Origin: Gammaproteobacteria bacterium
GTDB lineage: Bacteria > Pseudomonadota > Gammaproteobacteria > Pseudomonadales > Pseudohongiellaceae
Length of the DNA stretch: 58,024 nt
Direction: 5' to 3'
Assembly (NCBI GenBank): GCA_028818225.1
Contig: JAPPOG010000064.1
Location: forward strand, 27,738-85,761
Of this stretch, positions 34,772 through 46,805 are shown one piece after another. The translations under genes and the position numbers were made by a program. The notes under the pieces are model-generated. The model worked only from the letters and a program-made list of their open reading frames with translations, searched no databases and was not told the DNA's origin. Within the stretch, counting starts at the first letter, position 1. Each line of letters starts with the position of its first letter.

Positions 34772-36550
34772 ATGGAAGCCACAGCAGAGACAATCAGCAT
34801 GAACAGCCAATCTTCTGGATTGCTGGAGCAATTGCGACGGGACTTTGGGGATCGCATTCTGGCAGAACAGGCCACTTGCGAAGGCATTCCTACGCTGTGG
34901 GTGGATCGTCAGCACCTGCTGGCGCTGCTCAAAACCTTGCGTGATGATTGCAGTCCTCGTTTCGAGATGCTGTTTGATATCACGGCGATTGATGAGCGCT
35001 TGCGAAAGCATCGTGGAGGGCAGCCAGCTTCCGAATTTACTGTTGTTTATCACCTGATGTCGTTCTCCGGGAACTGCGATTTCCGGGTGAAAGTGCCGTT
35101 AATGGATGCGGATCTTAATATTCCAACCATTATTTCCCTGTGGCCTGCGGCAAATTGGTATGAGCGCGAAACCTGGGACATGTTCGGTATCAACTTCGAA
35201 GGCCATCCCAACCTTTATCGCCTGGTACTACCTCCTACCTGGAAAGGGCATGCACTAAGAAAAGAGCATCCAGCCCGGGCAACAGAGATGGAGCCGTTTT
35301 CCTTGGAGGATGATGCGGCAGAATACGAACAACAAGCCTTATTGTTTAAGCCTGAAGAGTGGGGCATGAAGCGAGCCTCGGATTCTTCCGAGTTTATGTT
35401 CCTCAACCTGGGGCCGAATCACCCAAGCGTACATGGTGCATTTCGAATTGCTGTGCAGCTAGACGGTGAGATCCTTGTAGATGCTGTGCCTGACATTGGT
35501 TATCACCACCGTGGCGCGGAGAAGATGGGTGAGCGGCAATCCTGGCATACCTACATTCCTTATACTGATCGAATCGATTACCTCGGTGGTGTAATGAACA
35601 ACCTGCCTTATGTGATGGCGGTTGAGCAAATGGCGGGTATTCAAGTCCCCGAACGCGTAAAAACCATTCGCGTTATGCTGGTTGAGATGTTTCGCATCTG
35701 TAGTCATTTGTTGTTCTATGGAACCTTTGCGCAAGATGTGGGACAACTGTCACCTATTTTCTACATGTTTGTAGAACGAGAAAGAATTTTTAATATCATC
35801 GAATCTATCTGTGGTGCACGTATGCATCCGGGCTGGTTCCGTATTGGTGGTGTGGCGCAGAATCTTCCGCAAGGCTGGGAAGAACGCGTTAAAGAGCTAC
35901 TGGATTTCATGCCACCACGTATCGATGAATACGACAAGATGGTTTTGAATAATGGCATCCTTAAGCGTCGTACCCAGGGAGTCGGTGCTTACAATACGCA
36001 ACAGGCTTATGACTGGGGTATAACCGGAGCAGGCCTGCGAGCAACTGGGCTCGAGTGGGATTATCGGAAAAATCGCCCCTACAGCGGCTATGAAAATTTC
36101 GAATTCGATGTGCCGATAGCGGTTAATGGTGATTGTTATGACCGTTGCGCAGTGCGCGTTGAAGAAATGCGTCAAAGTTTACGCATTATCAAGCAGTGCC
36201 TGGACCATATGCCGAGTGGAGATTACAAGGCAGATCATCCGCTGACCACACCTCCACGCAAAGAAAAAACCATGCAGGATATTGAGACTCTGATTAATCA
36301 TTTCTTGAGTGTTAGTTGGGGGCCGGTAATTCCGCCGAATGAAGCAACCATGGCGATTGAAGGCACAAAAGGAATTAACAGTTACTACCTGGTGAGTGAT
36401 GGCAGCACATCTTCATACCGTACCCGTATTCGAACTCCATCATTTGCGCATTTGCAGATGATTCCGGAAATTAGTCGCGGCTTCATGGTGGCAGATTTGA
36501 TTGCGATTATCGCAAGTATTGATTTTGTTATGGCGGATGTTGATCGATGA
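34772..36550 (+). CDS. nuoC: NADH-quinone oxidoreductase fused subunit C/D
   Basis: A 592-residue fusion of NuoC (about residues 1-190, with [19 protein letters not shown]) and NuoD (about 205-592, with [15 protein letters not shown], the quinone-site [16 protein letters not shown], and the C-terminal FVMADVDR). The fused form is standard in E. coli and Pseudomonas and absent in many other lineages. NuoD forms the quinone pocket with NuoB. An in-frame ATG ten codons in could also serve as start. It overlaps nuoE by 4 bases. Confidence 0.97.
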   Translation: MEATAETISMNSQSSGLLEQLRRDFGDRILAEQATCEGIPTLWVDRQHLLALLKTLRDDCSPRFEMLFDITAIDERLRKHRGGQPASEFTVVYHLMSFSGNCDFRVKVPLMDADLNIPTIISLWPAANWYERETWDMFGINFEGHPNLYRLVLPPTWKGHALRKEHPARATEMEPFSLEDDAAEYEQQALLFKPEEWGMKRASDSSEFMFLNLGPNHPSVHGAFRIAVQLDGEILVDAVPDIGYHHRGAEKMGERQSWHTYIPYTDRIDYLGGVMNNLPYVMAVEQMAGIQVPERVKTIRVMLVEMFRICSHLLFYGTFAQDVGQLSPIFYMFVERERIFNIIESICGARMHPGWFRIGGVAQNLPQGWEERVKELLDFMPPRIDEYDKMVLNNGILKRRTQGVGAYNTQQAYDWGITGAGLRATGLEWDYRKNRPYSGYENFEFDVPIAVNGDCYDRCAVRVEEMRQSLRIIKQCLDHMPSGDYKADHPLTTPPRKEKTMQDIETLINHFLSVSWGPVIPPNEATMAIEGTKGINSYYLVSDGSTSSYRTRIRTPSFAHLQMIPEISRGFMVADLIAIIASIDFVMADVDR

Positions 36551-37062
36551 GTACGAACATAATTGCCAGTACTGCAACGAAAGCGCGGCCCCTCACTGCA
36601 GCAGAGATTAGTGAGATCGAGCATGAGATGGAGCTCTATCCTGACAAGCAGGCAGTTGGACTTGAGGCGCTTAAAATAGTTCAGAAACATCAGGGCTGGG
36701 TGTCAGATGAAAGTATGCTGGCCATCTCAAAGTTCCTGGATATTCCGGTTGCTGATCTGGAAAGTGTCGCCACCTTTTTTAACCTGGTTTATCGCCAGCC
36801 AGTTGGAAAAAACGTCATTCTTTTTTGTAATAGTGTGAGTTGCTGGATTATGGGTTGTGATGGACTACGTTCCCATATTAACGATCAACTTGGAGTTGAT
36901 TTCGGAGATACGACTGAGGATGAGGCTTTTACTTTTATACCTGTGCCTTGCCTGGGTGATTGTGATCGTGCGCCAGTGATGATGGTAGGCGATGACCTGC
37001 ATCGAAATTTGACAGAAGAGAAGATCGATCAGATTGTTGCTGATTATCGAAATAAAGAGTGA
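36547..37062 (+). CDS. nuoE: NADH-quinone oxidoreductase subunit E
   Basis: A 171-residue thioredoxin-fold subunit of the NADH dehydrogenase module, holding [2Fe-2S] cluster N1a. The four cysteine ligands are in [12 protein letters not shown] (Cys-x4-Cys) and [10 protein letters not shown] (Cys-x3-Cys). The first 15 residues are not conserved. It begins inside the last codons of nuoCD (ATGA overlap) and is 32 bases from nuoF. Confidence 0.96.
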   Translation: MSTNIIASTATKARPLTAAEISEIEHEMELYPDKQAVGLEALKIVQKHQGWVSDESMLAISKFLDIPVADLESVATFFNLVYRQPVGKNVILFCNSVSCWIMGCDGLRSHINDQLGVDFGDTTEDEAFTFIPVPCLGDCDRAPVMMVGDDLHRNLTEEKIDQIVADYRNKE

Positions 37063-37094
37063 ATTAAAGAGCAAAGTAAAAAAGTGACCAAGCA

Positions 37095-38375
37095 GTGGTA
37101 AACAAACCTTTAACAAAGAATATCGACATGTCCAGGCCGCCACTGGATATAGCCGCCTTCGAAGCGGCTGATGGCTACCAGAGTGTAAAGGCAATTGCTG
37201 CAGGGTTAAGCCCTGCCGACGTATTGCAACTGGTTAAAGATTCCGGACTCAAGGGTCGAGGCGGCGCAGGTTTTCCGACCGGATTAAAGTGGAGTTTTGT
37301 GCCCCAGGGCGATAATGCGCCGAAGCAAAAATACTTTGTTGTTAATGCCGATGAAATGGAGCCTGGTACGTTTAAGGATCGTTTGTTGATGGAAGGCGAC
37401 CCCCACTTGTTACTTGAAGGGATGATAGTCGGTTCCTACACGATTCAAGCCAGTGTCGCCTATATTTTCTTGCGCGGCGAATACAAGGCTTCTGAGAATG
37501 CTTTAAAACAGGCAATTAGTGAGGCTTATGAAAAGGGTTACCTGGGCAAGAATATTTTGGGTACTGGATTCAATTTAGACATCATTCTTCATACCAGTGC
37601 CGGGCGCTATATTTGTGGCGAAGAAACGGCACTGCTGAATGCCTTGGAAGGTAAGCGTGCTAACCCGAGAGCGAAACCTCCTTTTCCGCAAGTCAGTGGC
37701 TTGTGGGGTAAGCCGACCATCGTTAATAACGTAGAAACAGTTTGTAATCTGCCAGGGATTCTCACCTATGGTGTGGATTGGTATCACGGGCTGACCAAGG
37801 GTAACGATCACGGTACCAAGTTATTTGGAATCAGTGGTCGAGTAAAAACACCCGGTTGTTGGGAGCTGCCTCTTGGCATAACTATTCGGGAAATAATCGA
37901 AGAGTACGGTGGTGGCATGCGAGACGGTTACGAATTGCGCGCGTTTTTACCGGGCGGGGGTTCTACTGATTTTATGTTACCTGAACATCTTGATCTTCCA
38001 TTCGATTACGATGAGGTAGCCAAGGTTGGAAGTCGACTGGCAACGGGAACCATGATTCTTCTCGATGATAAGACCTGTCCAGTCGGAATGATTGGTAATT
38101 TGATGAAATTTTTTGCCCATGAATCTTGTGGATTCTGTACCCCCTGCAGAGATGGTCTCCCCTGGGTTGATGAAATTTTTAATGAATTTGAGTCCGGCCG
38201 CGGAACTGAAAAAGATTTACAGATTCTCCATGAGCATGTGGATTACCTGGGGCCAGGCCGTACATTTTGCGCGTTGGCTCCGGGAGCAACCGCGCCACTG
38301 GGAAGTGGGTTAAAGATTTTTGCTGAAGATTTTGAACGGCATATTAAAGAACAGCGCTGTCCTTATAAGCATTAG
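37095..38375 (+). CDS. nuoF: NADH-quinone oxidoreductase subunit F
   Basis: A 426-residue NADH- and FMN-binding subunit, the entry point for electrons. The glycine-rich GRGGAGFPTGLKWSF, ADEMEPGTFKDR and ICGEETALLNALEG bind NADH and FMN; ESCGFCTPCRDG plus a later Cys (RTFCALAPGA) bind the [4Fe-4S] cluster N3. The start is uncertain: GTG 37095 as given, or ATG 37128 eleven codons later; neither has a strong ribosome site. Confidence 0.96.
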   Translation: MVNKPLTKNIDMSRPPLDIAAFEAADGYQSVKAIAAGLSPADVLQLVKDSGLKGRGGAGFPTGLKWSFVPQGDNAPKQKYFVVNADEMEPGTFKDRLLMEGDPHLLLEGMIVGSYTIQASVAYIFLRGEYKASENALKQAISEAYEKGYLGKNILGTGFNLDIILHTSAGRYICGEETALLNALEGKRANPRAKPPFPQVSGLWGKPTIVNNVETVCNLPGILTYGVDWYHGLTKGNDHGTKLFGISGRVKTPGCWELPLGITIREIIEEYGGGMRDGYELRAFLPGGGSTDFMLPEHLDLPFDYDEVAKVGSRLATGTMILLDDKTCPVGMIGNLMKFFAHESCGFCTPCRDGLPWVDEIFNEFESGRGTEKDLQILHEHVDYLGPGRTFCALAPGATAPLGSGLKIFAEDFERHIKEQRCPYKH

Positions 38376-38403
38376 TAAGTTGAAGAGGGTATTGGAGTAA
38401 TAA

Positions 38404-41121
38404 ATGGCCAAAATTGTTATTGATGGGATCGAATACGAAGTAAATCCCGATAACAATCTGTTGCAGGAATGTCTGTCGCAGGGTCTCGACCTGCCTTATT
38501 TTTGTTGGCATCCGTGCATGGGTTCGGTAGGTGCCTGCCGGCAGTGTGCCGTTAAGCAGTATCGAGATGCAGACGATGAGAATGGGATGCTGGTTATGGC
38601 CTGTATGACGCCGGCTACAGATGGCAGCATAATTTCGATTGCAGATCCCCAGGCAAAAGACATGCGGGAACGGGTTATCGAAAGTTTAATGATTAGCCAT
38701 CCTCATGATTGCCCGGTATGCGAAGAGGGCGGCGAGTGCCATTTACAGGACATGACCCTCATGTCCGGACATAACTATCGTCGTTATGACAAGAAAAAGG
38801 TCACTCATCGCAATCAATATCTGGGTCCGTTTATTAATCACGAAATGAATCGCTGTATCACCTGCTATCGATGCGTACGATTTTACGATGATTATGCTGG
38901 TGGTACCGATTTAGCGGCGCAAGCTTCCCACCACCATACTTATTTCGGTCGTCATGAAGAGGGTGTGCTGGAAAGTGAGTTTAGCGGAAACCTGGTGGAA
39001 GTTTGTCCGACTGGTGTGTTCACGGATAAGGCATTCAGTGAGCATTATACCCGCAAATGGGATCTGCAAACTGCGCCGAGTGTGTGCACAGGTTGTGCGG
39101 TAGGTTGCAATACCACTCCCGGTGAGCGTTATGGTTCATTACGCCGAATCGTAAACCGCTATAACTCTGAAATTAACGGTTACTTTATTTGCGATCGAGG
39201 GCGCTTTGGCTTCGATTACGTGAACAGCGAAGAGCGGATCAAGATTCCTTTGGTTAAGAATGGCGCTGAGATGGAAGTTGTCCCTGCGGGGGAACTGCAG
39301 CCAACCATAGAAAGTTTTAGCGGGCCAGGTGTTATTGGTATTGCCAGTCCGCGGGCAAGTAATGAGTCAAACTTCGCATTGCGTTGCCTGGTGGGCGATG
39401 AAAACTTTTATTCCGGAATTTCCGATGATGAGTTCGAAAGCACCCAGTTAATCCTCTCGCTAGCCAAGGACACGGCATTTCATTCGCCTTCGGTGCGGGA
39501 AATAGAGCAGGCAGATGCCGTAATTGTTCTCGGAGAGGACCTTACTAATGTGGCACCAAGAATCGCATTGGCTTTAAGGCAATCAGTTAGAAACAAAGCA
39601 ATAGAGTTAGCTAAAGACTGTAATATTCCAACTTGGCAAGATGCTGCTGTAAGAGAATTGGCCCAGCATGATCGTTCGCCGCTGGCAATACTAAGCAGCT
39701 ATGCCACGCGGCTGGATGATGTTGCTTCTGACACAGTTATCGATGGGCTTGAGGCATTGGCAAAAATTGGCAGTGCGATTGCTGCTCAAATATCCGACAA
39801 AGCGCCGCCAGCGAACTCCGCAGAAGAATCGGTTGGACGTATCGCCGAACAATTGCTTAATGCCAAACGCCCTCTGGTTATTGCCGGAAGTTCTTCCGGC
39901 AGCATCGCACTGATTCAAGCTGCCGCTAATATAGCCCGGGCTCTGAATGAGAAACGCAGCAGCGCCATCGACTTGTGTTTAGTAGTGCCTGAGGTCAATA
40001 CCGTTGGTATGAGTATGTTGGTTAACGCCAACAAGACACTGGGATCTGCACTTGCCAAGCTCCAGAGTGGTGAGGTAAGCAAACTAATTGTATTGGAAAA
40101 TGATTTGTACCGGAGAGCGGCACATAAAGTAGTAGATGCTGCGCTTGATAAAGCTGATGCGGTAATGGTTGTGGACCATATGCCTACTGCCACTACAGCA
40201 AAGGCAAGCTGCTTACTGCCGAGTACGACTTTCTCTGAACATGAAGCAACCTATGTTAACTACGAGGGAAGGGCGCAGTTAAGCTTCCAGGTTCATCGCA
40301 ACCATGCTTCTGCTATTCCCGCCTGGCGCTGGCTTAGCGATCAACAGCACGGGGATGTAGATGCGCTTATCAATCGGTGTGCAGAAGAAGCAGCCAATTT
40401 TGACAAGCTGGATGACTTGCTTCCCGATCTTAACCAGTTTGTAGCCGGCATGAAGATTCCTCGCCAATCCCATCGTTATAGTGGCCGGACGGCTATGAAG
40501 GCTAATCTGAACGTGCATGAACCGAAACAACCCGTGGATGATCAGTCGGTAATGTCTTTCTCCATGGAAGGTCTTCCGCTTAGCAGTGATTCTCCAATTG
40601 TTGGTTCGGCATGGGCACCGGCCTGGAATTCCAATCAATCCATCAGTAAATTCCAGGAAGAAATAAACGGCGATCTCAAACAGGGCCATACCGGTGAATT
40701 ACTGATTGAGCGTAATGAAACCGGATCCTATCAGGAGCTGGCTTCTAATACGGGCAGCGCGAACGGTGGTTTGCAGGTCGCAATTGCTTATCAGATTTTT
40801 GGCAGTGATGAGTTAAGTGCCAAATCCAGCACCATTCAACAACGAATGACAGACGCTTATGTGGCAATTTCACCGGCCGATGCCGATGCACTTGGGTTGA
40901 AGCAAGGAGATAACGTAAGTCTGGATGGAAACGGCAACATTGCTGTTGCCTGTATCCGTTCGAAGATCAAGCAGGGAACAGCGGCCCTTTATTGCGGTGA
41001 TAACGAAGTGGATCGCTATGCGCTGGGTGCAAGTGTTTCTCTTGGTAAAGCTGCTGATGCAAACCTGGTGAGAGGGATTAAGGGATTGATCGTGAGTGAC
41101 TTATATGAGGAGGGTTATTAG
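38404..41121 (+). CDS. nuoG: NADH-quinone oxidoreductase subunit G
   Basis: The largest complex I subunit, 905 residues, carrying most clusters of the peripheral arm. N-terminal [2Fe-2S] ligands are in [18 protein letters not shown]; the His-ligated N5 cluster is in [14 protein letters not shown]; further 4Fe-4S ligands are in [10 protein letters not shown] and EVCPTG; and the N7-type motif [17 protein letters not shown] is present. A large molybdopterin-oxidoreductase-like domain without cofactor ligands follows. Length and motifs match the E. coli/Pseudomonas type. It starts 28 bases after nuoF and ends 2 bases before nuoH. Confidence 0.96.
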   Translation: MAKIVIDGIEYEVNPDNNLLQECLSQGLDLPYFCWHPCMGSVGACRQCAVKQYRDADDENGMLVMACMTPATDGSIISIADPQAKDMRERVIESLMISHPHDCPVCEEGGECHLQDMTLMSGHNYRRYDKKKVTHRNQYLGPFINHEMNRCITCYRCVRFYDDYAGGTDLAAQASHHHTYFGRHEEGVLESEFSGNLVEVCPTGVFTDKAFSEHYTRKWDLQTAPSVCTGCAVGCNTTPGERYGSLRRIVNRYNSEINGYFICDRGRFGFDYVNSEERIKIPLVKNGAEMEVVPAGELQPTIESFSGPGVIGIASPRASNESNFALRCLVGDENFYSGISDDEFESTQLILSLAKDTAFHSPSVREIEQADAVIVLGEDLTNVAPRIALALRQSVRNKAIELAKDCNIPTWQDAAVRELAQHDRSPLAILSSYATRLDDVASDTVIDGLEALAKIGSAIAAQISDKAPPANSAEESVGRIAEQLLNAKRPLVIAGSSSGSIALIQAAANIARALNEKRSSAIDLCLVVPEVNTVGMSMLVNANKTLGSALAKLQSGEVSKLIVLENDLYRRAAHKVVDAALDKADAVMVVDHMPTATTAKASCLLPSTTFSEHEATYVNYEGRAQLSFQVHRNHASAIPAWRWLSDQQHGDVDALINRCAEEAANFDKLDDLLPDLNQFVAGMKIPRQSHRYSGRTAMKANLNVHEPKQPVDDQSVMSFSMEGLPLSSDSPIVGSAWAPAWNSNQSISKFQEEINGDLKQGHTGELLIERNETGSYQELASNTGSANGGLQVAIAYQIFGSDELSAKSSTIQQRMTDAYVAISPADADALGLKQGDNVSLDGNGNIAVACIRSKIKQGTAALYCGDNEVDRYALGASVSLGKAADANLVRGIKGLIVSDLYEEGY

Positions 41122-41123
41122 GT

Positions 41124-42080
41124 ATGGAACTTGAAATCGGTTCTGCACTTAGTATCGGGCTCATCCTCGGAGTGGTAATTATTACCGCTGCGCTCCTGAT
41201 TACCGTCGAGCGGCGCTTGCTCGGATTCTGGCAGGAACGTCTGGGGCCGAATCGTGTTGGCTGGTTTGGTTCTCTGCAGGTTGTTGCGGACATGATCAAA
41301 ATCTTCACCAAAGAGGATTGGGTACCTCCCTTCGCTGACAAGTTCAGCTTTGTAATTGCGCCCGGCATAATCATGACCGTGGTGCTGCTGAGTTTTGCTG
41401 TCATTCCGTTTGCACCAAATATTGGGGTGATCGATTCCAACATCGGTGTTTTGTTTGTGTTGGCCATGGCTTCACTTGGGGCTTACAGTGTAATGCTTGG
41501 TGGTCTGTCATCAGACAATAAATATGCGTTACTCGGCAGCTTGCGTGCTGCGGCTCAGATGGTTAGCTACGAAGTATTTATGGGCATTTCTCTGTTAGGT
41601 GTGGTTGCACTGACAGGAAGTTTCAACATGCGGGAAATTGTGGAATCCCAGGCAGATGGCTGGTACATCATTCCGCAATTTATTGGTTTTGTAATTTTTC
41701 TGATTGCCGGTGTTGCTGAAAGCCATCGTTTGCCATTCGATATACCTGAAGCCGAACAGGAAATCTGTGCGGGCTACCATACTGAATATTCCGGTATGAA
41801 GTTTGGAATGTTTTTCGTTGCTGAATATATCGGTCTGGTGCTTATTTCATCTTTGATAACAGTATTGTTTTTCGGCGGTTGGTTAGGTCCGGCATTCCTG
41901 CCACCCGTCATTTGGTTCGCGATAAAGGTTTTCGTATTTATCGCTTTCTTTATTTTAATGCGCGCCGCTGTTCCGCGACCTCGTTACGACCAATTGATGA
42001 GTTATGGCTGGTTATTTTTGCTGCCACTTTCATTGGTGAACTTGTTAGTAACCGGCGTCATTATTTTAAGTACACAATAG
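41124..42080 (+). CDS. nuoH: NADH-quinone oxidoreductase subunit H
   Basis: A 318-residue membrane subunit of about eight helices that completes the quinone channel at the arm junction. Conserved loops: [40 protein letters not shown], and the acidic loop [20 protein letters not shown] with its glutamates, followed by [13 protein letters not shown]. It is 19 bases from nuoI. Confidence 0.97.
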   Translation: MELEIGSALSIGLILGVVIITAALLITVERRLLGFWQERLGPNRVGWFGSLQVVADMIKIFTKEDWVPPFADKFSFVIAPGIIMTVVLLSFAVIPFAPNIGVIDSNIGVLFVLAMASLGAYSVMLGGLSSDNKYALLGSLRAAAQMVSYEVFMGISLLGVVALTGSFNMREIVESQADGWYIIPQFIGFVIFLIAGVAESHRLPFDIPEAEQEICAGYHTEYSGMKFGMFFVAEYIGLVLISSLITVLFFGGWLGPAFLPPVIWFAIKVFVFIAFFILMRAAVPRPRYDQLMSYGWLFLLPLSLVNLLVTGVIILSTQ

Positions 42081-42099
42081 GTTGGGTAAGTAAGTCATC

Positions 42100-42639
42100 A
42101 TGGTTAAATTAATTGTAGACACACTTCTCAGTCAGGTACGAACACTGTGGTTGGTTTTTCTCAAGCTCTTTAAGAAAAAAGACACAGTCGAATATCCTGA
42201 CCAACAGCCTTATATGTTTCCCCGCTGGCGAGGCAGAATAATTCTCAGTCGTGATCCGGACGGTGAAGAGCGGTGCGTTGCCTGTAATCTTTGTGCCGTT
42301 GCTTGCCCGGTAGACTGTATTGCATTGCAGAAAGGTGAGATGGAAGACGGCCGTTGGTACCCGGAATTTTTTCGAATTAATTTTTCCCGCTGCATCATGT
42401 GTGGTTTTTGTGAAGAAGCCTGCCCAACCAATGCCATTCAGCTAACACCAGATTTCGAAATGGCGGAATATGTGCGCCAGGATATGGTGTGGGAAAAAGA
42501 AGACCTGTTAATAAATGGTACCGGTAAATATCACGACTATAATTTTTACCGGGTTGCGGGCAAGCAGATCGCTGGGAAAGATAAAGGCGAAGCGCTCAAT
42601 GAAGCGACGCCAGTAGATGTAAGGAGTCTCTTGCCGTGA
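42100..42639 (+). CDS. nuoI: NADH-quinone oxidoreductase subunit I
   Basis: A 179-residue ferredoxin-like subunit with two [4Fe-4S] clusters (N6a and N6b): [15 protein letters not shown] and [15 protein letters not shown]. An amphipathic N-terminal helix anchors it to the membrane arm. Its stop overlaps the nuoJ GTG start by 4 bases. Confidence 0.97.
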   Translation: MVKLIVDTLLSQVRTLWLVFLKLFKKKDTVEYPDQQPYMFPRWRGRIILSRDPDGEERCVACNLCAVACPVDCIALQKGEMEDGRWYPEFFRINFSRCIMCGFCEEACPTNAIQLTPDFEMAEYVRQDMVWEKEDLLINGTGKYHDYNFYRVAGKQIAGKDKGEALNEATPVDVRSLLP

Positions 42640-43121
42640 TCGCTCTTTTCTACATCGCCGGCGCTATAGCTGTTATCGCTACCGTAGCAGTAATCTTGCA
42701 AACCAACATAGTCCATGGCCTGTTGTATTTGATCCTTTCCTTGCTGGCTGTAGCGGTAATTTTTTACGTGCTAGGTGCGCCGTTTGCTGCCGTGCTGGAA
42801 GCGATTGTTTATGCGGGGGCAATCATGGTGTTGTTTCTGTTTGTCATCATGATGCTAAACCTCGGACAGCATACCAGGGACCAGGAACGGGATTGGCTAT
42901 CTCCCCGTGGCTGGATTGCGCCCTCGATTATGGCAGCAATCCTGTTGGGCCAATTATTAACAGTGCTGAGTTCGATTGATTACGACCTTGTTCCTGAGCA
43001 AGTAGGGGTGATGGAAGTCAGTGCTTTGTTGTTCGGACCTTATGTATTGGCGGTAGAGCTTGCATCGATTCTGCTATTGGCTGGACTGGTGGCGGCTTAT
43101 CACCTGGCTAAAACAAAATAA
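42636..43121 (+). CDS. nuoJ: NADH-quinone oxidoreductase subunit J
   Basis: A 161-residue membrane subunit with five helices. The [20 protein letters not shown] and [20 protein letters not shown] helices are conserved; the latter contains the pi-bulge helix that changes shape during turnover. It begins with GTG overlapping the nuoI stop. It is 27 bases from nuoK. Confidence 0.95.
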   Translation: MIALFYIAGAIAVIATVAVILQTNIVHGLLYLILSLLAVAVIFYVLGAPFAAVLEAIVYAGAIMVLFLFVIMMLNLGQHTRDQERDWLSPRGWIAPSIMAAILLGQLLTVLSSIDYDLVPEQVGVMEVSALLFGPYVLAVELASILLLAGLVAAYHLAKTK

Positions 43122-43148
43122 AAGAGTAGTAAGAGTAAGACAGCGAAA

Positions 43149-43457
43149 ATGGAATCAATACCTGTTGAACACGGATTAATCCTGGCGGCGATACTGTTCT
43201 CAATTGGATTAATCGGTGTATTAACAAGACGTAACATCGTTTTTGTCCTGATGTCATTAGAGATCATGTTAAATGCCGGTGGCCTTGCATTCATTGTTGG
43301 CGCTGCCCGTTGGGGGCATGCTGAAGGTCAAATTATGTTCTTAATGATTATTACTCTTGCAGCGGCAGAAGTCGCTGTAGGCCTGGGATTAATCATTCAG
43401 ATGTTTCGGCGTTACAAGACTGTCGATATCAATGTATTAAGTGAGATGAAGGGCTAG
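43149..43457 (+). CDS. nuoK: NADH-quinone oxidoreductase subunit K
   Basis: A 102-residue, three-helix membrane subunit. Conserved acidic residues in helices 2 and 3 are visible (VLMSLEIMLNAGGLAF and LAAAEVAVGLGLI), both in the proton path. Length is typical. It is 5 bases from nuoL. Confidence 0.95.
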   Translation: MESIPVEHGLILAAILFSIGLIGVLTRRNIVFVLMSLEIMLNAGGLAFIVGAARWGHAEGQIMFLMIITLAAAEVAVGLGLIIQMFRRYKTVDINVLSEMKG

Positions 43458-43462
43458 GCTGA

Positions 43463-45307
43463 ATGCAGGAACTTATCTGGTTACTTCCCACTTATCCCTT
43501 ATTGGGTTTCTTGGCGCTAGTGCTAACCGCCGGGCGTCTGCCCAAGAACGTTGTCGCTATTATTGGTGCCGGCTCTGTAGGTTTATCTTTTCTCACCGCC
43601 GCGATCATCGCCGCGCAATTTCTTGCCAGCGGTGAAGAGTATTTTATAAAAGAAGTCTGGACCTGGATGGCCGTGGGTGGATTCACTCCTGGATTTAATT
43701 TCTACCTGGACGGTTTGTCCCTGGTCATGATGCTGGTTATCACCGGTGTTGGCTTCCTGATCCATCTCTATGCTACCGGTTATATGGCTGATGATCCGGG
43801 CTATAGCCGTTTCTTTTCTTATATGAATCTATTTGTTGCCGCCATGTTAATGCTGGTATTAGGTGACAATCTCGTCCTTTTGTACCTCGGTTGGGAAGGC
43901 GTTGGCCTCTGTTCTTATCTGTTAATCGGGTTCTGGTACACCAACCCTGATAATGGGTATGCGGCTCGTAAAGCTTTCGTAGTTACCCGAGTGGGCGATA
44001 CTGCGATGGCTCTTGGATTATTTTTGTTATTTGCCGAACTGGGCACTCTGAATATTCAAGACATGCTCCATGCCGCAGAAGCAGAATGGGAAATAGGTAA
44101 CGGTCTCGCTGTTGCGGCTGCCTTGTTATTGCTTGGTGGAGCAGTAGGTAAATCTGCACAGCTACCATTGCAAACCTGGTTACCTGATGCCATGGCTGGT
44201 CCGACGCCAATCAGTGCACTAATACATGCCGCAACCATGGTAACCGCCGGCGTTTATTTAATCGCCCGCACGCACATACTGTTTGAGTTGGCGCCAAACG
44301 TGCAGGAGCTCGTAGGCTGGGTAGGATTGATTACCCTCCTGATGGCAGGTTTTATTGCGCTTACCCAGTCGGATATTAAGCGCATACTGGCATTCTCTAC
44401 CATGAGTCAGATTGGGTACATGTTCCTGGCTCTGGGAGTGGGTGCATGGTCTGCCGGGATCTTGCATTTAATGACCCATGCTTTCTTTAAAGCATTATTA
44501 TTTCTCGCTTCAGGTACAGTGATTTTAAGCCTTCACCATGAGCAGGACATATTCAAGATGGGAGCGTTGCGGCAAAAGCTTCCGGTATCTTTCTTCTCCT
44601 TTTTGCTTGGCTCGCTAGCACTAACCGCATTTCCGTACACATCCGGCTACTTCAGTAAGGACGAGATATTGATCGCTGCCCATGGCATGGAAGGGCCTGG
44701 CATGATTTTCTTTTATGGTGGCGTATTCGGTGCATTCCTGACAGGTATCTATACTTTTCGCTTGTTCTTCATCGTGTTCTTTGGCGAAAGCAAGGCAGCG
44801 CATCCACCGGAGCAAGAATACGGTGGCTGGAATATGAATGGCCCGCTAATTTTGCTGATGATTCTGTCCGTTGTAGGCGGTTTTATTGCAGTGCCATTGG
44901 ATCCGTTATTTGGTGATCATGAAGAACACCACATTTCTGGATTACTCCATGCATTCATGATTGCAGTTCCGCTCATCGGAATCGCGATTAGTGCTTGCTT
45001 CTTCTATTTCAAGATCTGGTCTGTTGAAAAACTTATGGCAAGTTCATTTGCACAATCTTTGCATAAGTTCTGGAATAGTGGCTGGGGATTCGACTGGCTC
45101 TATGATCGGCTATTCGTTCTCCCATTCCTCTGGTTAGCTAGAATAAATCGCGCAGATATTATTGATAGTTTCTATGGCCTGGTAGTCGAAGTTTCCCGGG
45201 CAGCCAATGGAATGATTGTAAAGACACAAAGCGGCTATCTGCGCTGGTATGCCCTTAGTATTGCAGCGGGTCTGGTGGTATTAATCACCATAGGAGTGAT
45301 GCTGTGA
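43463..45307 (+). CDS. nuoL: NADH-quinone oxidoreductase subunit L
   Basis: A 614-residue antiporter-like proton-pumping subunit at the far end of the membrane arm, with the long lateral C-terminal helix. Conserved blocks: FYLDGLSLVMMLVITGVGFL, LLYLGWEGVGLCSYLLIGFW (key Glu), GKSAQLPLQTWLPDAMAGPT (key Lys), and HAATMVTAGVYLIAR. Its stop overlaps the nuoM GTG start by 4 bases. Confidence 0.97.
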   Translation: MQELIWLLPTYPLLGFLALVLTAGRLPKNVVAIIGAGSVGLSFLTAAIIAAQFLASGEEYFIKEVWTWMAVGGFTPGFNFYLDGLSLVMMLVITGVGFLIHLYATGYMADDPGYSRFFSYMNLFVAAMLMLVLGDNLVLLYLGWEGVGLCSYLLIGFWYTNPDNGYAARKAFVVTRVGDTAMALGLFLLFAELGTLNIQDMLHAAEAEWEIGNGLAVAAALLLLGGAVGKSAQLPLQTWLPDAMAGPTPISALIHAATMVTAGVYLIARTHILFELAPNVQELVGWVGLITLLMAGFIALTQSDIKRILAFSTMSQIGYMFLALGVGAWSAGILHLMTHAFFKALLFLASGTVILSLHHEQDIFKMGALRQKLPVSFFSFLLGSLALTAFPYTSGYFSKDEILIAAHGMEGPGMIFFYGGVFGAFLTGIYTFRLFFIVFFGESKAAHPPEQEYGGWNMNGPLILLMILSVVGGFIAVPLDPLFGDHEEHHISGLLHAFMIAVPLIGIAISACFFYFKIWSVEKLMASSFAQSLHKFWNSGWGFDWLYDRLFVLPFLWLARINRADIIDSFYGLVVEVSRAANGMIVKTQSGYLRWYALSIAAGLVVLITIGVML

Positions 45308-46803
45308 TTCTGCTCTGGCTAATCAGCATACTCTTTATCGGTGGCATCATCGCCTGGCTATCGGAGCGTATAAATCCGAACTACCCGCGGCTTATTGCGC
45401 TCGTAACTGTGCTGCTGGATCTGCTGCTAATGTTCAGTTTGCTGGGAGCAGAACCTGGCGATGGGGGCTGGGTAGCTTCCGTAGACGCCGGCTGGATACC
45501 AAGGTTCGGCATTTCTTTCTATCTGGCTGCTGACGGGCTAAGTGTATTGCTGCTGCTTCTTACTGCTTTTCTCGGCGTAATTGCTATCGGATCGGCGTGG
45601 GATGAAATTAAGGAGCAGGCTGGCTTTTTCTATTTTAATTTATTGTGGACTCTTGCTGGTGTGCTGGGAGTATTCACTGCTTTAGATCTCTTCCTGTTTT
45701 TCTTCTTTTGGGAAGTCATGCTTATCCCGATGTATTTCATCATCGCCATCTGGGGGCATGAAAATAAAAATTATGCCGCCATGAAGTTTTTTATCTTCAC
45801 TCAGGTAACGGGCATGCTAATGCTGATATCGATCCTGTTATTGGCATATTTCCATTATGTACAGTATGGCGCCCTAAGTTTTAACTATCATGATTTGTTG
45901 GCAGTCCAGACCGCTGGTCGACTTGAAATGTGGATCATGTTGGGATTCTTTATTGCCTTTACTACCAAGTTACCCTCAGTCCCTTTTCATTCCTGGTTGC
46001 CAGACGCGCACAGTCAAGCGCCAACAGCGGGTAGTGTAATCCTGGCAGGTATTCTTCTGAAGACGGGTGCTTATGGATTGATTCGTTTTGCGGTTCCTCT
46101 ATTTCCGGAAGCGTCCATGAGTTTTGCGCCTGTTGCTATGACCCTGGCTGCAATCAGTATTCTCTATTGTGCGAAGGTTGCTTTTGCGCAAGCGGATATA
46201 AAACGCTTGATCGCCTACACCAGTGTAAGCCATATGGGTTTCGTGACGCTGGGTGTCTATGCATGGAACGAACAGGCCTTGCAGGGCGCCGTGATGACTA
46301 TGTTAGCCCATGGATTGAGCGCAGCGGCACTGTTCATGCTGGCCGGTGGCCTGCAACACCGAATTCATACTCGCAATATGACTGATATGGGTGGATTCTG
46401 GGCCAAGGTGCCGCGCATGGCGGTGGTAGCCTTGTTCTTCTCGGTCGCTGCTTTAGGTATGCCCGGTCTGGGCAACTTTATCGGGGAATTTCTGGCCTTG
46501 CTGGGAGCCTTTCAGGCTAATATCACCCTGACAGTGATTTCAGCCTTTGGGCTTATTTTTGCTTCAGTCTACTCACTCTGGGTTATTCAAAAAGTTTTCC
46601 AGGGCGAGTATGCAAATGCAGAATTTGATGATAGTCATTTAAGCGATCTGACCCGCAGGGAGATGGTGTATTTCGGCGCCATGATGATTGGTCTGATCTG
46701 GATGGGAATGTATCCACAATCTTTCCTGGAACTATCACAACCGGTATTGGTTGAACTGATAAACAGCACTGAAAGTGCGATTGCAGCTGTAGTGCAAAAT
46801 TAA
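45304..46803 (+). CDS. nuoM: NADH-quinone oxidoreductase subunit M
   Basis: A 499-residue antiporter-like subunit with about 14 helices. The FFFWEVMLIPMYFIIAIWG helix carries the pumping Glu, and TTKLPSVPFHSWLPDAHSQA carries the pumping Lys. SHMGFVTLG and AHGLSAAALFMLAG are typical NuoM blocks. It starts with GTG and lies 2 bases before nuoN. Confidence 0.97.
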   Translation: MILLWLISILFIGGIIAWLSERINPNYPRLIALVTVLLDLLLMFSLLGAEPGDGGWVASVDAGWIPRFGISFYLAADGLSVLLLLLTAFLGVIAIGSAWDEIKEQAGFFYFNLLWTLAGVLGVFTALDLFLFFFFWEVMLIPMYFIIAIWGHENKNYAAMKFFIFTQVTGMLMLISILLLAYFHYVQYGALSFNYHDLLAVQTAGRLEMWIMLGFFIAFTTKLPSVPFHSWLPDAHSQAPTAGSVILAGILLKTGAYGLIRFAVPLFPEASMSFAPVAMTLAAISILYCAKVAFAQADIKRLIAYTSVSHMGFVTLGVYAWNEQALQGAVMTMLAHGLSAAALFMLAGGLQHRIHTRNMTDMGGFWAKVPRMAVVALFFSVAALGMPGLGNFIGEFLALLGAFQANITLTVISAFGLIFASVYSLWVIQKVFQGEYANAEFDDSHLSDLTRREMVYFGAMMIGLIWMGMYPQSFLELSQPVLVELINSTESAIAAVVQN

Positions 46804-46805
46804 CT